A DNA stretch of 64,000 nt. Source: Cryomorphaceae bacterium BACL29 MAG-121220-bin8. GTDB taxonomy: Bacteria; Bacteroidota; Bacteroidia; Flavobacteriales; Flavobacteriaceae. The stretch covers positions 372,001 through 436,000 of the forward strand of contig CAJIYP010000001.1 in assembly GCA_905181705.1 (NCBI GenBank), read 5' to 3'. Numbering within the stretch: the first letter of the stretch is position 1; each line of letters begins with the position of its first letter. The notes beneath the pieces are model-generated. The model did no database searches. It saw only the letters and a program-made list of their open reading frames with translations, and was not told where the DNA came from. Both the position numbers and the translations under genes were made by a program. Positions 56,917 through 64,000 of the stretch are shown here, piece by piece.

Positions 56917-58281
56917 ATGAAGAATTTAAAATTAATATTTAAGATTATTTTAATACTAATTTTTTTTACTGATTGTAGTAAAGGGGATTCTAGTGAAAAT
57001 AATATGGACTTTAATTCAGATTTACCATATATTTCGTTAAATAAATCATTTTTATCGTTTGAGGATACTATGCTAACTAAATCCTCTATTACTAAATCTA
57101 TTTTAATTTCTAGTAAAAATTTAAATTCAAATATTAATATTTCAATTTCTGATGGATTTGAATTGTCTATTGACAACACTACTTTTCAAGAAAAAATATC
57201 TTTAAATCCAAAAGAATCTTTAAATGTATATGTTAGATTTTTCCCTATGGAATTAGGAGATATAACAGGAAATATTAAAATAGAAAATAATCAAACTAGC
57301 ACTATAAATATAAGTTTAACAGGAAAGGCTACTAAACTAAGATTTAACTATAAAACTTTCAAACAACAACATTTAGCGTTTGGATCTGGAAAAAATCAAT
57401 CTTCTATTCAAAAATTTGATTTACACAATGATTTAAATAATGTAGAATCTATTAAAATGTACATTCAATTGGAATGCCCATCTGGCGGATGTAATGCATG
57501 GGATGTATATTCAAATATAATGGTAAAAGATCCTGATTCATCTGAATGGTTGGAAATAGGAAGATATATCACACCTTATGGAATAGATAATAAAAAACTA
57601 GATAGAGGTTTTGAAATTGATGTAACTGATTTTAAATCTCATTTAACAGGGTTAGTAGAGTTAAAATCATTTATTGAAGTTTGGGGTAGTGATGGTTGGA
57701 ACTTATCTGTAGATTTTGACTATGTTGTGGGAAGTCCAGATTACACTAATTATAAAATTTCAAGAATATTACAATACAATGGTAATTCATTACAAGGAGT
57801 AGTCTATGGTGAAGACGAATCAAAATTTGATTTATTAAAATCTGTAAATATTGGTAGTGACGTTCAAAGCGCGCACATTAGAACAATAATTACAGGATGG
57901 GGCCATGCTACACCAAATGATGCTGGGGGAAGACCATGTGCAGAATGGTGTTTTAAAACTCATAACATTAAAATCAATGGTGCTAATACTTTTCAACACT
58001 ATATGGGTCCAATTGGCTGTGGATCTAATCCAGTGAGTCCTCAAAATGGAAATTGGGAACCAGACAGAGCTGGATGGTGTCCAGGAATGGAAGTTCCTCT
58101 AAGAATTGATAAATTTACTAATGACATTTCTAATACTTCATTTAATTATCAATATGATTTTGAAAACTGGATAAATGATCTACAATCTAGCGCTAGTAAT
58201 ATTCATGCATATTATGCAATTTCATCTTTTATTGTTTTAAAAAGCAATAAGGAAATTAGTGCTGCATTGATAACTGAATAA
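56917..58281 (+). CDS. PNGase F-like lipoprotein with N-terminal Ig-like domain
   Basis: 454 residues. The signal peptide ends FFTDCSKGDS, so it is a lipoprotein. Residues about 35-130 form an ASH/MSP-like beta-sandwich (SFLSFEDTMLTKSSITKS, FFPMELGDITGNIKI). The rest matches peptide-N-glycosidase F: YIQLECPSGGCNAWDV, EIGRYITPYG, GWGHATPNDAGGRPCAEWC and GCGSNPVSPQNG. PNGase F removes Asn-linked glycans from glycoproteins; here the enzyme would sit on the cell surface. The catalytic Asp/Glu set was not verified residue by residue. Confidence 0.85.
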   Translation: MKNLKLIFKIILILIFFTDCSKGDSSENNMDFNSDLPYISLNKSFLSFEDTMLTKSSITKSILISSKNLNSNINISISDGFELSIDNTTFQEKISLNPKESLNVYVRFFPMELGDITGNIKIENNQTSTINISLTGKATKLRFNYKTFKQQHLAFGSGKNQSSIQKFDLHNDLNNVESIKMYIQLECPSGGCNAWDVYSNIMVKDPDSSEWLEIGRYITPYGIDNKKLDRGFEIDVTDFKSHLTGLVELKSFIEVWGSDGWNLSVDFDYVVGSPDYTNYKISRILQYNGNSLQGVVYGEDESKFDLLKSVNIGSDVQSAHIRTIITGWGHATPNDAGGRPCAEWCFKTHNIKINGANTFQHYMGPIGCGSNPVSPQNGNWEPDRAGWCPGMEVPLRIDKFTNDISNTSFNYQYDFENWINDLQSSASNIHAYYAISSFIVLKSNKEISAALITE

Positions 58282-58328
58282 TAAATATTAATTAATGAGA
58301 AAATTTAGTTATTTAATATCTTAAAATT

Positions 58329-58589
58329 ATGTCAGTAAAAACTATTTTATTAATTATTTTATTTATCTGGGGACTTCCCAGTACTTATTTTAGAAGTAAT
58401 TTTAGAAAAATTGTTTACCAAACAGATGATTGGAAAATAAATATTAAGCCTTTATTTAAAAAAGAAATTAAAGGTTTATTTGTTAATATTTTTCCAAATA
58501 ATAAAAAATATATTGAAGCAAGAAAACATTATAGATCCTATCTTTTAGTCTACCTTGTATTATTCATTATATATTCTATTATTAATTAA
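58329..58589 (+). CDS. Small membrane protein (86 aa)
   Basis: Two hydrophobic segments, MSVKTILLIILFIWGLPSTYF at the start and SYLLVYLVLFIIYSIIN at the end, flank a basic middle (FRKIVYQTDDWKINIKPLFKKEIKGLF). The shape suggests a short two-helix protein. No family is recognised. It lies 10 nt ahead of the saccharopine-dehydrogenase-like gene and may share its transcript. Confidence 0.6.
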   Translation: MSVKTILLIILFIWGLPSTYFRSNFRKIVYQTDDWKINIKPLFKKEIKGLFVNIFPNNKKYIEARKHYRSYLLVYLVLFIIYSIIN

Positions 58590-58599
58590 ATTATTAAAC

Positions 58600-59820
58600 A
58601 TGAATGATTCAAGAGAATTTGATGTTATTGTGTGGGGAGCATCAGGTTTTACCGGGAAATTAGTAGCCGAATATTTATTTGTGAACTATGGTTCCATTAA
58701 GGATTTAAAATGGGCTATTGCTGGTAGAGATTTATCTAAATTAGAGTCCGTAAGGACAGAAATTGGCAATGAAACTATACCAATAATAATTGCAGATAGT
58801 TGTGATTTAGAAAGCTTGAATTCGATGACTAAAAGAACCAAAGTAATTTGTACAACTGTAGGCCCGTATGCTAAATATGGTTCTAAACTAGTTTCTTCTT
58901 GTGTTGAAAATAATACTCATTATTGTGATTTGGCCGGTGAAGTACAATGGATTCGAAAAATTATAGATCAGTTTCATGAAAAAGCAAAAGTAAATGGAAC
59001 CAAAATTGTAAATTCTTGTGGGTTTGACTCTATTCCCTCTGATTTAGGAGTTTATTTTATACAAAAGGAGTCGATTAAAAATTGTAAACAAAGAGCCAAG
59101 CAAATAAAAATGAGGGTTGCTGGAGTCAGGGGCGGTATTAGTGGTGGAACTTATTTAAGTCTTAGTAATGTGAACAAAGAAGCATATAATGACAAAGATA
59201 TTTTCAAAATAGTTATTAATCCATATGGGTTAAACCCTAAAGGGGATCCTAAGGGTTTAGATAAATATGATTTAAGAAAAATAGTTTATGATAAAGCATC
59301 GAAAAGTTGGATTGGACCGTTTATTATGGCAGCTATTAACACTAAAATAGTCCGTAGAAGTAATGCTTTAACAGGATACTCTTACGGAAAAGACTTTATG
59401 TATGATGAGGCAACTTTGAGCGGGAAAGGTATAAATGGAAAAATCAGAGGATATATTTCTGCTATTCCCTTAGGTTTATTAATGAGTGCAAAACCTAAAT
59501 CATTATTAAAAAAAATAATAGATTATCTTTTACCTAAGGCTGGTGAGGGACCTAATAAAGAAAAAAGACAGGCAGGTTTTTATAACTTAAGATTTTATAT
59601 AACTTTGGAAGATAATTCTGAAGTTTTTGCCAAGGTAATTGGTGATATGGATCCTGGATATGGGTCTACCTCTAAAATGCTAGGGGAGACTGCAGTTTGT
59701 TTAGCAAAGGATATATTGCCTGACTATAGTGGAGTTTTGACACCATCTGTTGCTATGGGTGATGCTATTTTAAGTAGACTTCAAAAAAATGCTGGATTGA
59801 CTTTTAGTTTTAAACATTAA
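58600..59820 (+). CDS. Saccharopine dehydrogenase-like oxidoreductase (trans-acting enoyl reductase type)
   Basis: 406 residues from ATG 58600. VIVWGASGFTGKLVAEYL is the Rossmann loop with FTG; TTVGPYAKYGSKLVSSC, NSCGFDSIPSDLGVYF and GGISGGTYLSLSNV match the saccharopine-dehydrogenase-like proteins related to mycobacterial trans-acting enoyl reductase. GDMDPGYGSTSKMLGETA is the C-terminal block. The reaction in flavobacteria is not known; it does not belong to the lysine operon at 51-54 kb. Confidence 0.87.
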   Translation: MNDSREFDVIVWGASGFTGKLVAEYLFVNYGSIKDLKWAIAGRDLSKLESVRTEIGNETIPIIIADSCDLESLNSMTKRTKVICTTVGPYAKYGSKLVSSCVENNTHYCDLAGEVQWIRKIIDQFHEKAKVNGTKIVNSCGFDSIPSDLGVYFIQKESIKNCKQRAKQIKMRVAGVRGGISGGTYLSLSNVNKEAYNDKDIFKIVINPYGLNPKGDPKGLDKYDLRKIVYDKASKSWIGPFIMAAINTKIVRRSNALTGYSYGKDFMYDEATLSGKGINGKIRGYISAIPLGLLMSAKPKSLLKKIIDYLLPKAGEGPNKEKRQAGFYNLRFYITLEDNSEVFAKVIGDMDPGYGSTSKMLGETAVCLAKDILPDYSGVLTPSVAMGDAILSRLQKNAGLTFSFKH

Positions 59821-59831
59821 TAAATAATATC

Positions 59832-60644
59832 ATGAAAAAATTAAATTTTAGTTTGTTAGGATTTATTCCTTTACTTCTTGTTTCAGTAATTGGAAATTTT
59901 ATTATTAACTACTCTGTAGAAAGAGAAAGTAATGAAGATTGGGAGTTCCTTTTGAATGGTGATAATTTAATGGAATGGGAAATAAAAATCAAGAATCACG
60001 ACTTTGGAGAAAATTTCAATAATACTTTTAAAGTTGAAAATAACTCTATAAAGGTTTCCTACGAAAATTACGATTCCTTTGAAGAGAAGTTTGGTCATAT
60101 TTTCTTTACAAAAAAGAAATTTGAAAATTATCATTTAAGCCTTGAATATAAATTTAGCGGAGATCACTTAAATGGTGCACCAAGTTGGTCAATAAAAAAT
60201 AGTGGAATAATGCTGCATTGTCAAGATCCAAAAACAATGTTGATTGACCAAGATTTTCCTGTTAGTGCAGAAGTTCAGCTTTTAGGAGGTCTAGGACAGG
60301 ATGAACGAACAACTGCAAATATTTGTTCCCCTGGGACGGACGTAGACATTAACTCTAAATTAGCCAAACAACATTGTAATAATTCGAATTCAAAGACATA
60401 CCACAATGATGAATGGGTAAAAGTTGAGGTAATGGTTTATTCAAATCTTTTGGTAAAACATATTGTTGAGGGAGATACAGTTCTATCTTATTCAAATATT
60501 AAGATTGGTGGTAATAAAGTTCCAAGCAACTATTTAAGTAAAGTAGGTGAGCCACTTAAAGAAGGTTATATTTCACTTCAATCAGAAGGTCATCCAGTTG
60601 AGTTTAGAAACATTAAAATCAAAGAATTAAATTCTATTAAATAA
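59832..60644 (+). CDS. DUF1080 (3-keto-disaccharide hydrolase) family secreted protein
   Basis: 270 residues. After a short hydrophobic N-terminus come WEFLLNGDNLMEWEIK, GHIFFTKKKFENYHLSLEYKF, SGIMLHCQDPK, VSAEVQLLGGLGQDERTT and the end GYISLQSEGHPVEFRNIKI, the concanavalin-like sandwich of DUF1080. Relatives hydrolyse 3-keto-glycosides or bind carbohydrate. There is no lipobox, so it is probably periplasmic or membrane-anchored. Confidence 0.85.
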   Translation: MKKLNFSLLGFIPLLLVSVIGNFIINYSVERESNEDWEFLLNGDNLMEWEIKIKNHDFGENFNNTFKVENNSIKVSYENYDSFEEKFGHIFFTKKKFENYHLSLEYKFSGDHLNGAPSWSIKNSGIMLHCQDPKTMLIDQDFPVSAEVQLLGGLGQDERTTANICSPGTDVDINSKLAKQHCNNSNSKTYHNDEWVKVEVMVYSNLLVKHIVEGDTVLSYSNIKIGGNKVPSNYLSKVGEPLKEGYISLQSEGHPVEFRNIKIKELNSIK

Positions 60645-60683
60645 AACCTGCAATCCTATACTACAACACTGTAATTTATAATA

Positions 60684-61421
60684 TTATTTTCTTACCATTT
60701 TAAATGTATCTAGATCTATATCATCTAGCCCTTCCTTATCAAAAGGATATTCCATTTGATCTTGAATGTTGTATAAAGAAATTAATATAAACTCACTTAA
60801 AGCAACAATAAAATAAGTTAACCAAGCTGGATTTTCTACTCCAATCTTGTTAATAATAGTTGGAGTATAAATTAACGGAAAAATATAAACAAATATAAGG
60901 CAATAGGCTTTTAAACTAATAGGAGTTCTGTGTGTATGAATCCCAATTAGATTATCAGCGCTATCAATGGTGTCTTTCAAAAACCTAATGGCTTTTTGCA
61001 AAGTACCACTTCCAATAATGTCTTTTTTTGATTCTAAAAATTTATATAAACTATTAATATTATTATCATGAATTTCTGGAGATTTTGCTGAATTACTTAA
61101 ATATTTAAACAAACCTTTGTTTGAATTGTTTACTAACTCAATACCATGCTTGATATCATTTGCTTCTAATTTTGAACTTGAAATAATGCTTTCTACAGTT
61201 TTTAAGCTGGCTCTAAATAGACTTAAATGTTCTAGCGCTTTTTCTCTTCTTCTAAAAGCTCCTCTAATTGTGAAAACTAGTGGAAATATAATTGCTATAC
61301 TTATCAATGTTAAATCAATATTATAAGTTATATCAAACTTATATGCCAGTGAAGGAACAATTAATGATATTAATAATGAAAAAAAAGTACGAAAATTAAG
61401 TATTATTATATATCTAGACAT
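60684..61421 (-). CDS. Membrane protein, bestrophin-like C-terminus
   Basis: 245 residues with two hydrophobic regions near the N-terminus (FFSLLISLIVPSLAYKF, LISIAIIFPLVFTIRG) and two near the C-terminus (CLIFVYIFPLIYTPTII, LTYFIVALSEFILISLY). NIQDQMEYPFDKEGLDDID recalls the acidic cluster of bestrophin-family anion channels and related membrane proteins. The central helical, cytosolic segment is not informative. The assignment is tentative. Confidence 0.5.
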   Translation of the reverse strand: MSRYIIILNFRTFFSLLISLIVPSLAYKFDITYNIDLTLISIAIIFPLVFTIRGAFRRREKALEHLSLFRASLKTVESIISSSKLEANDIKHGIELVNNSNKGLFKYLSNSAKSPEIHDNNINSLYKFLESKKDIIGSGTLQKAIRFLKDTIDSADNLIGIHTHRTPISLKAYCLIFVYIFPLIYTPTIINKIGVENPAWLTYFIVALSEFILISLYNIQDQMEYPFDKEGLDDIDLDTFKMVRK

Positions 61422-61463
61422 TGTAAAAAAAATATTAAATTAGACAAAATTAAAATCTAATAT

Positions 61464-62504
61464 ATGAAGAAACATACTATTTTAATCGTGATTTTATTTA
61501 TTTGTTCACTAACTCAAGCTCAAAAAAATTTAAAATCTGATGTTCTTTTTGCTGACCAAACTATAATGGATATAAAATTAAATTATTCCAATAAAAATGT
61601 AAAAAAGAATACGACAGATTCAACTTTTATTGAAACAGATTTAAATTTTTTCGATAAGGATAAGTGGAATACAATTCCAGTTTCATTAAGAGCAAGAGGA
61701 AATTTTAGAAGATCTAAATGTTATTTTCCACCCATAAAGATGAAAATAAAAAAGAGTCAGTACAAGAATACTGTTTTTGATGGAAATAAATCTTTGAAAT
61801 TAGTCTTGCCTTGCAAGACAGAGGATGAAAAAAATGATAATATTTTAAAGGAATATATTGCTTACAAAATTTATGAATTAATCTCTCCTTATTATTTCAA
61901 AACTAGAAGAGTAAATATTGATTTCACAGAGCCTAAAGGAAAAAAATCTAAAACATATTTTTTAAAAGGTTTCTTAATTGAAGACGACAGTAGGTTAGCT
62001 AAAAGATTTGATGGTAAAGTAGTGGAGCAATTTATTCATCCAATGGCTATGAATGGTTTAACTTCTGTAAGGCATGCTTTTTTTCAATATTTAATTGGAA
62101 ATACAGATTTTTCAGTTTCTTTTCAACACAATGGAAAACTATTGTATGTTAAAAATGAAAGTTCTCCCTCAGAGAAAAAAATCAATCCATTGCCTTATGA
62201 TTTTGATATGACAGGGTGGGTGGATCCTAGTTATGGTTTTGGTAATCCAACTTTAGGTCTTAATTCATTAACTGATAGAGTTTATCGAGGTTTCAAAAGA
62301 GATACGGAATTAATGAATACTGTAAGGAAAGAGTTTGTTGACTCTAAAGAAGAAATAATTTCTCTTGTGAATTCATTCAAGCCAGAATTTGATAGCCAAA
62401 GTGAATTTAATAACATGAAAGGTTTTATGGATAAATTTTTTGAAATAATTGAGGATGATAATAATTTCAATAAATCAATTTTAGAAAAGGCAAGAACTAA
62501 ATAA
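61464..62504 (+). CDS. Secreted CotH-like protein of unknown function
   Basis: 346 residues with a signal peptide (MKKHTILIVILFICSLTQAQ). VSLRARGNFRRSKCYFPPIKMKI resembles the RGN-x-R...PP block that opens CotH-type spore-coat kinases and Bacteroidetes secreted relatives. LPYDFDMTGWVDPSYGFGN carries an Asp-rich D-F-D-M motif where a metal site would lie. FQYLIGNTDFSVS is the helix before it. Kinase activity is only suggested by this resemblance. The 3' end is 3 nt from the convergent alkaline phosphatase tail. Confidence 0.5.
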   Translation: MKKHTILIVILFICSLTQAQKNLKSDVLFADQTIMDIKLNYSNKNVKKNTTDSTFIETDLNFFDKDKWNTIPVSLRARGNFRRSKCYFPPIKMKIKKSQYKNTVFDGNKSLKLVLPCKTEDEKNDNILKEYIAYKIYELISPYYFKTRRVNIDFTEPKGKKSKTYFLKGFLIEDDSRLAKRFDGKVVEQFIHPMAMNGLTSVRHAFFQYLIGNTDFSVSFQHNGKLLYVKNESSPSEKKINPLPYDFDMTGWVDPSYGFGNPTLGLNSLTDRVYRGFKRDTELMNTVRKEFVDSKEEIISLVNSFKPEFDSQSEFNNMKGFMDKFFEIIEDDNNFNKSILEKARTK

Positions 62505-62507
62505 ATT

Positions 62508-63564
62508 TCATTCCAAAGTTGAATTTAGTTTTTTAAAAATCTCTGTATTCTCATATATTCCCTTAAATAATCTGAGAATTTGGCCCATAACTAAACACTG
62601 GCACCATGGTGGCTGTATGTGATTTTGTGTTAAATTTAGTAATCACTCTATTTACTCTTCCACTAAATGACATTCCTCCAGTTTCGTGGTCAGCAGTTAC
62701 TACAACTAATGTATTTCCCTCAAATTCAGCAAAATTTAAAGCTTCTCTAATAGCAGAATTAAAATCTTTGAATTCAGAAATTAACATTTTACCATCATTG
62801 TTATGACCTGCCCAATCGATTTGTGAACCTTCAATCATTATAAAAAACGGAGTATTTGAAGATGATAATTTATCAATGGCAATTCTAGTTATTTTGTCAA
62901 GATTTGGTTCTCTACCATTAATAATTGAAGGTGGTTCATCAAAATAGGTAAAGAATCCAATTTTTGATGCTTTACTTTTTTCAAATTCTTTAATTGATTT
63001 AACAAAATCATATTCAAACATTTCTTTTATTAAATTTCTTTTATCCTTTCTAGAAGTGAAATGTTTGCTGCCACCACCAACAAATAAATCAATATTTTGA
63101 ATACTTAACTGATAGGCTATATTTTCATAATTATATCTAGATACTTCATTTGCATAAAAAGAGGCGGGTGTTGCATGAACTATACTTGAAGTTGCGATTA
63201 AACCTGTTTTATACCCTTTTTCTTGACAAATTTCTAAAATAGATTTTTGAAAAATATTTTTAGAGTCTATTCCAAGAACTTTATTTAGAGTTTTAACTCC
63301 AGATGCCATTGCTGTTCCACTTGCCGCTGAATCTGTAACTAATCCACTAGATGAAGAAGTTTTTGATAACCCTATGTATTCAAAATCTTCTAAAGCAGTA
63401 GAGTTGTCATTAGCATACATTCCAGCACTAATTTGAGAAAGTCCCATCCCATCTCCAATCATAAGTATTATGTTGGGTAATTTTTTTTGAGACCAAGAAA
63501 AGGTAAAGTTTAAAAAAAAGAATATTACAAATAATAATTCTTTAAAATGTTTGTTAATTTTCAT
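62508..63564 (-). CDS. phoA: Alkaline phosphatase, 3' frameshift
   Basis: Signal peptide (FVIFFFLNFTFSWSQ), then MIGDGMGLSQISAG (metal Asp), LVTDSAASGTAMASG (catalytic Ser), GSQIDWAGHNND, TADHETGGMSFSG and SHTATMVPVFSYGP (zinc His) as in PhoA. The uninterrupted frame ends at 62563 with 333 residues. The usual C-terminus FKGIYENTEIFKKLNSTLE lies in the next frame and ends at 62508, so one base near 62568 is extra. It hydrolyses phosphomonoesters outside the cytoplasm; the truncated protein would still contain all metal ligands. Confidence 0.9.
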
Positions 63565-63689
63565 TAATTTAAAATTAAAAAATTATAGAAGATAAATAAT
63601 TCATTTACTTTATTTAATAAGTTAATATAAATGTATAAATAATTATTTTATAAAATGAACTATGGTATAATTATTGATTTAAATAAGAA

Positions 63690-64000
63690 ATGAAAAAAAT
63701 ACTTATTTTTTTAACACTTGTTTTGTTTATGAGTTGTTCTGACAAATCTGATTCCGATGAAAGTCAGTCTTTGTTGAATGGATTATCTGAGAGATCAATA
63801 ATTCACGATGGTTTGGATAGACAATACTTAATTTATATTCCTAATTCATTTGCTGGTCAATCAAAATTTCCAATGATGATTAATTTTCATGGATATGGAG
63901 GTAATGCAAGTGAACATATGGCTTATGCAGATATGAGGAGTTTAGCTGATTCAGAAAATTTTATATTAATTTACCCACAAGGAAGTGAATTAGATGGGTT
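63690..64000 (+). CDS. Esterase lipoprotein (PHB depolymerase/LpqC-like), cut by window end
   Basis: ATG 63690 begins MKKILIFLTLVLFMSCSDKSD, a lipoprotein signal peptide with Cys16. About 104 residues are visible and include QYLIYIPNSFAGQSKFPMM, NFHGYGGNASEHMAYADM and LIYPQGSEL, the oxyanion region of the PHB-depolymerase/LpqC esterase family. The nucleophile lies beyond the window. It is a paralogue of the broken gene at 54647 and may compensate for it. Confidence 0.8.
   Translation, partial: MKKILIFLTLVLFMSCSDKSDSDESQSLLNGLSERSIIHDGLDRQYLIYIPNSFAGQSKFPMMINFHGYGGNASEHMAYADMRSLADSENFILIYPQGSELDG

Overview
The window is a gene-dense, very AT-rich chromosomal stretch from a member of the Flavobacteriia (Bacteroidetes), probably a marine, streamlined lineage. 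The evidence is the TAnnTTTG promoter elements, A-rich leaders without Shine-Dalgarno sequences, many Bacteroidetes-type lipoproteins, Bacteroidetes-restricted families (DUF4856, DUF6607, DUF6686, DUF4920, DUF2452), an HU variant typical of the phylum, a BshB1 bacillithiol enzyme and two TonB-dependent receptors. I see no phage, insertion sequence, CRISPR array or rRNA; the only tRNA is tRNA-His.

Layout. 1-7.2 kb: a trans-sulfuration enzyme overlapping bshB1, tRNA-His, a TauE/SafE exporter, a cell-surface peptidase pair (M28 peptidase plus an HExxH lipoprotein), DUF3050, a LysE exporter and HMG-CoA lyase. 7.2-15.1 kb: a probable iron-acquisition locus (DUF4856 lipoprotein, imelysin, HTTM/vitamin-K-carboxylase-like membrane enzyme, TonB receptor, then DUF6686, HU and DUF6607 in convergent orientation). 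15.2-19.8 kb: a nitroreductase, a complete ferric-iron ABC transporter and a Cys-rich small protein. Four of these promoters carry a related inverted repeat that resembles a Fur operator. 19.8-27.6 kb: guaB, two SurA-like folding factors and a fused CcsBA cytochrome c synthase. 28.6-51 kb: a large CoA-thioester catabolic region with an unfused ACAD10/11-like unit (SDR, ACAD, kinase-like APH, phosphatase), a 3-oxoacid CoA-transferase, a TonB receptor with a long hydrophobic insert, a hydrolase, an acyl-CoA ligase and a nine-gene beta-oxidation operon headed by a carboxyltransferase. 51-54.5 kb: a lysine degradation operon (saccharopine dehydrogenase, a DUF1338 2-oxoadipate dioxygenase/decarboxylase homologue, an ALDH7-type aldehyde dehydrogenase). 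54.6-64 kb: secreted and surface proteins including two esterase lipoproteins (one broken, one cut by the window end), a PNGase F-like lipoprotein, a DUF1080 protein and an alkaline phosphatase.

A striking property is gene disruption. Imelysin, the HTTM enzyme, the TonB receptor, DUF6686, one acyl-CoA dehydrogenase and the alkaline phosphatase each need a one-base correction to restore full family length. Five of the six need one base removed. An esterase carries two in-frame stops, and the 0.67-kb gap at 41.1-41.8 kb holds C-terminal fossils of two further genes, one a Baeyer-Villiger-type flavin monooxygenase. The single-base cases could be sequencing errors; the fossils and stops look like real decay.

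The best candidate for an under-described system is the 7.2-15.1 kb locus. Its HTTM protein keeps residues that line up with the catalytic His and Lys of vertebrate gamma-glutamyl carboxylase, inside what looks like an iron-regulated uptake locus. The second is the SDR-ACAD-APH-phosphatase operon.
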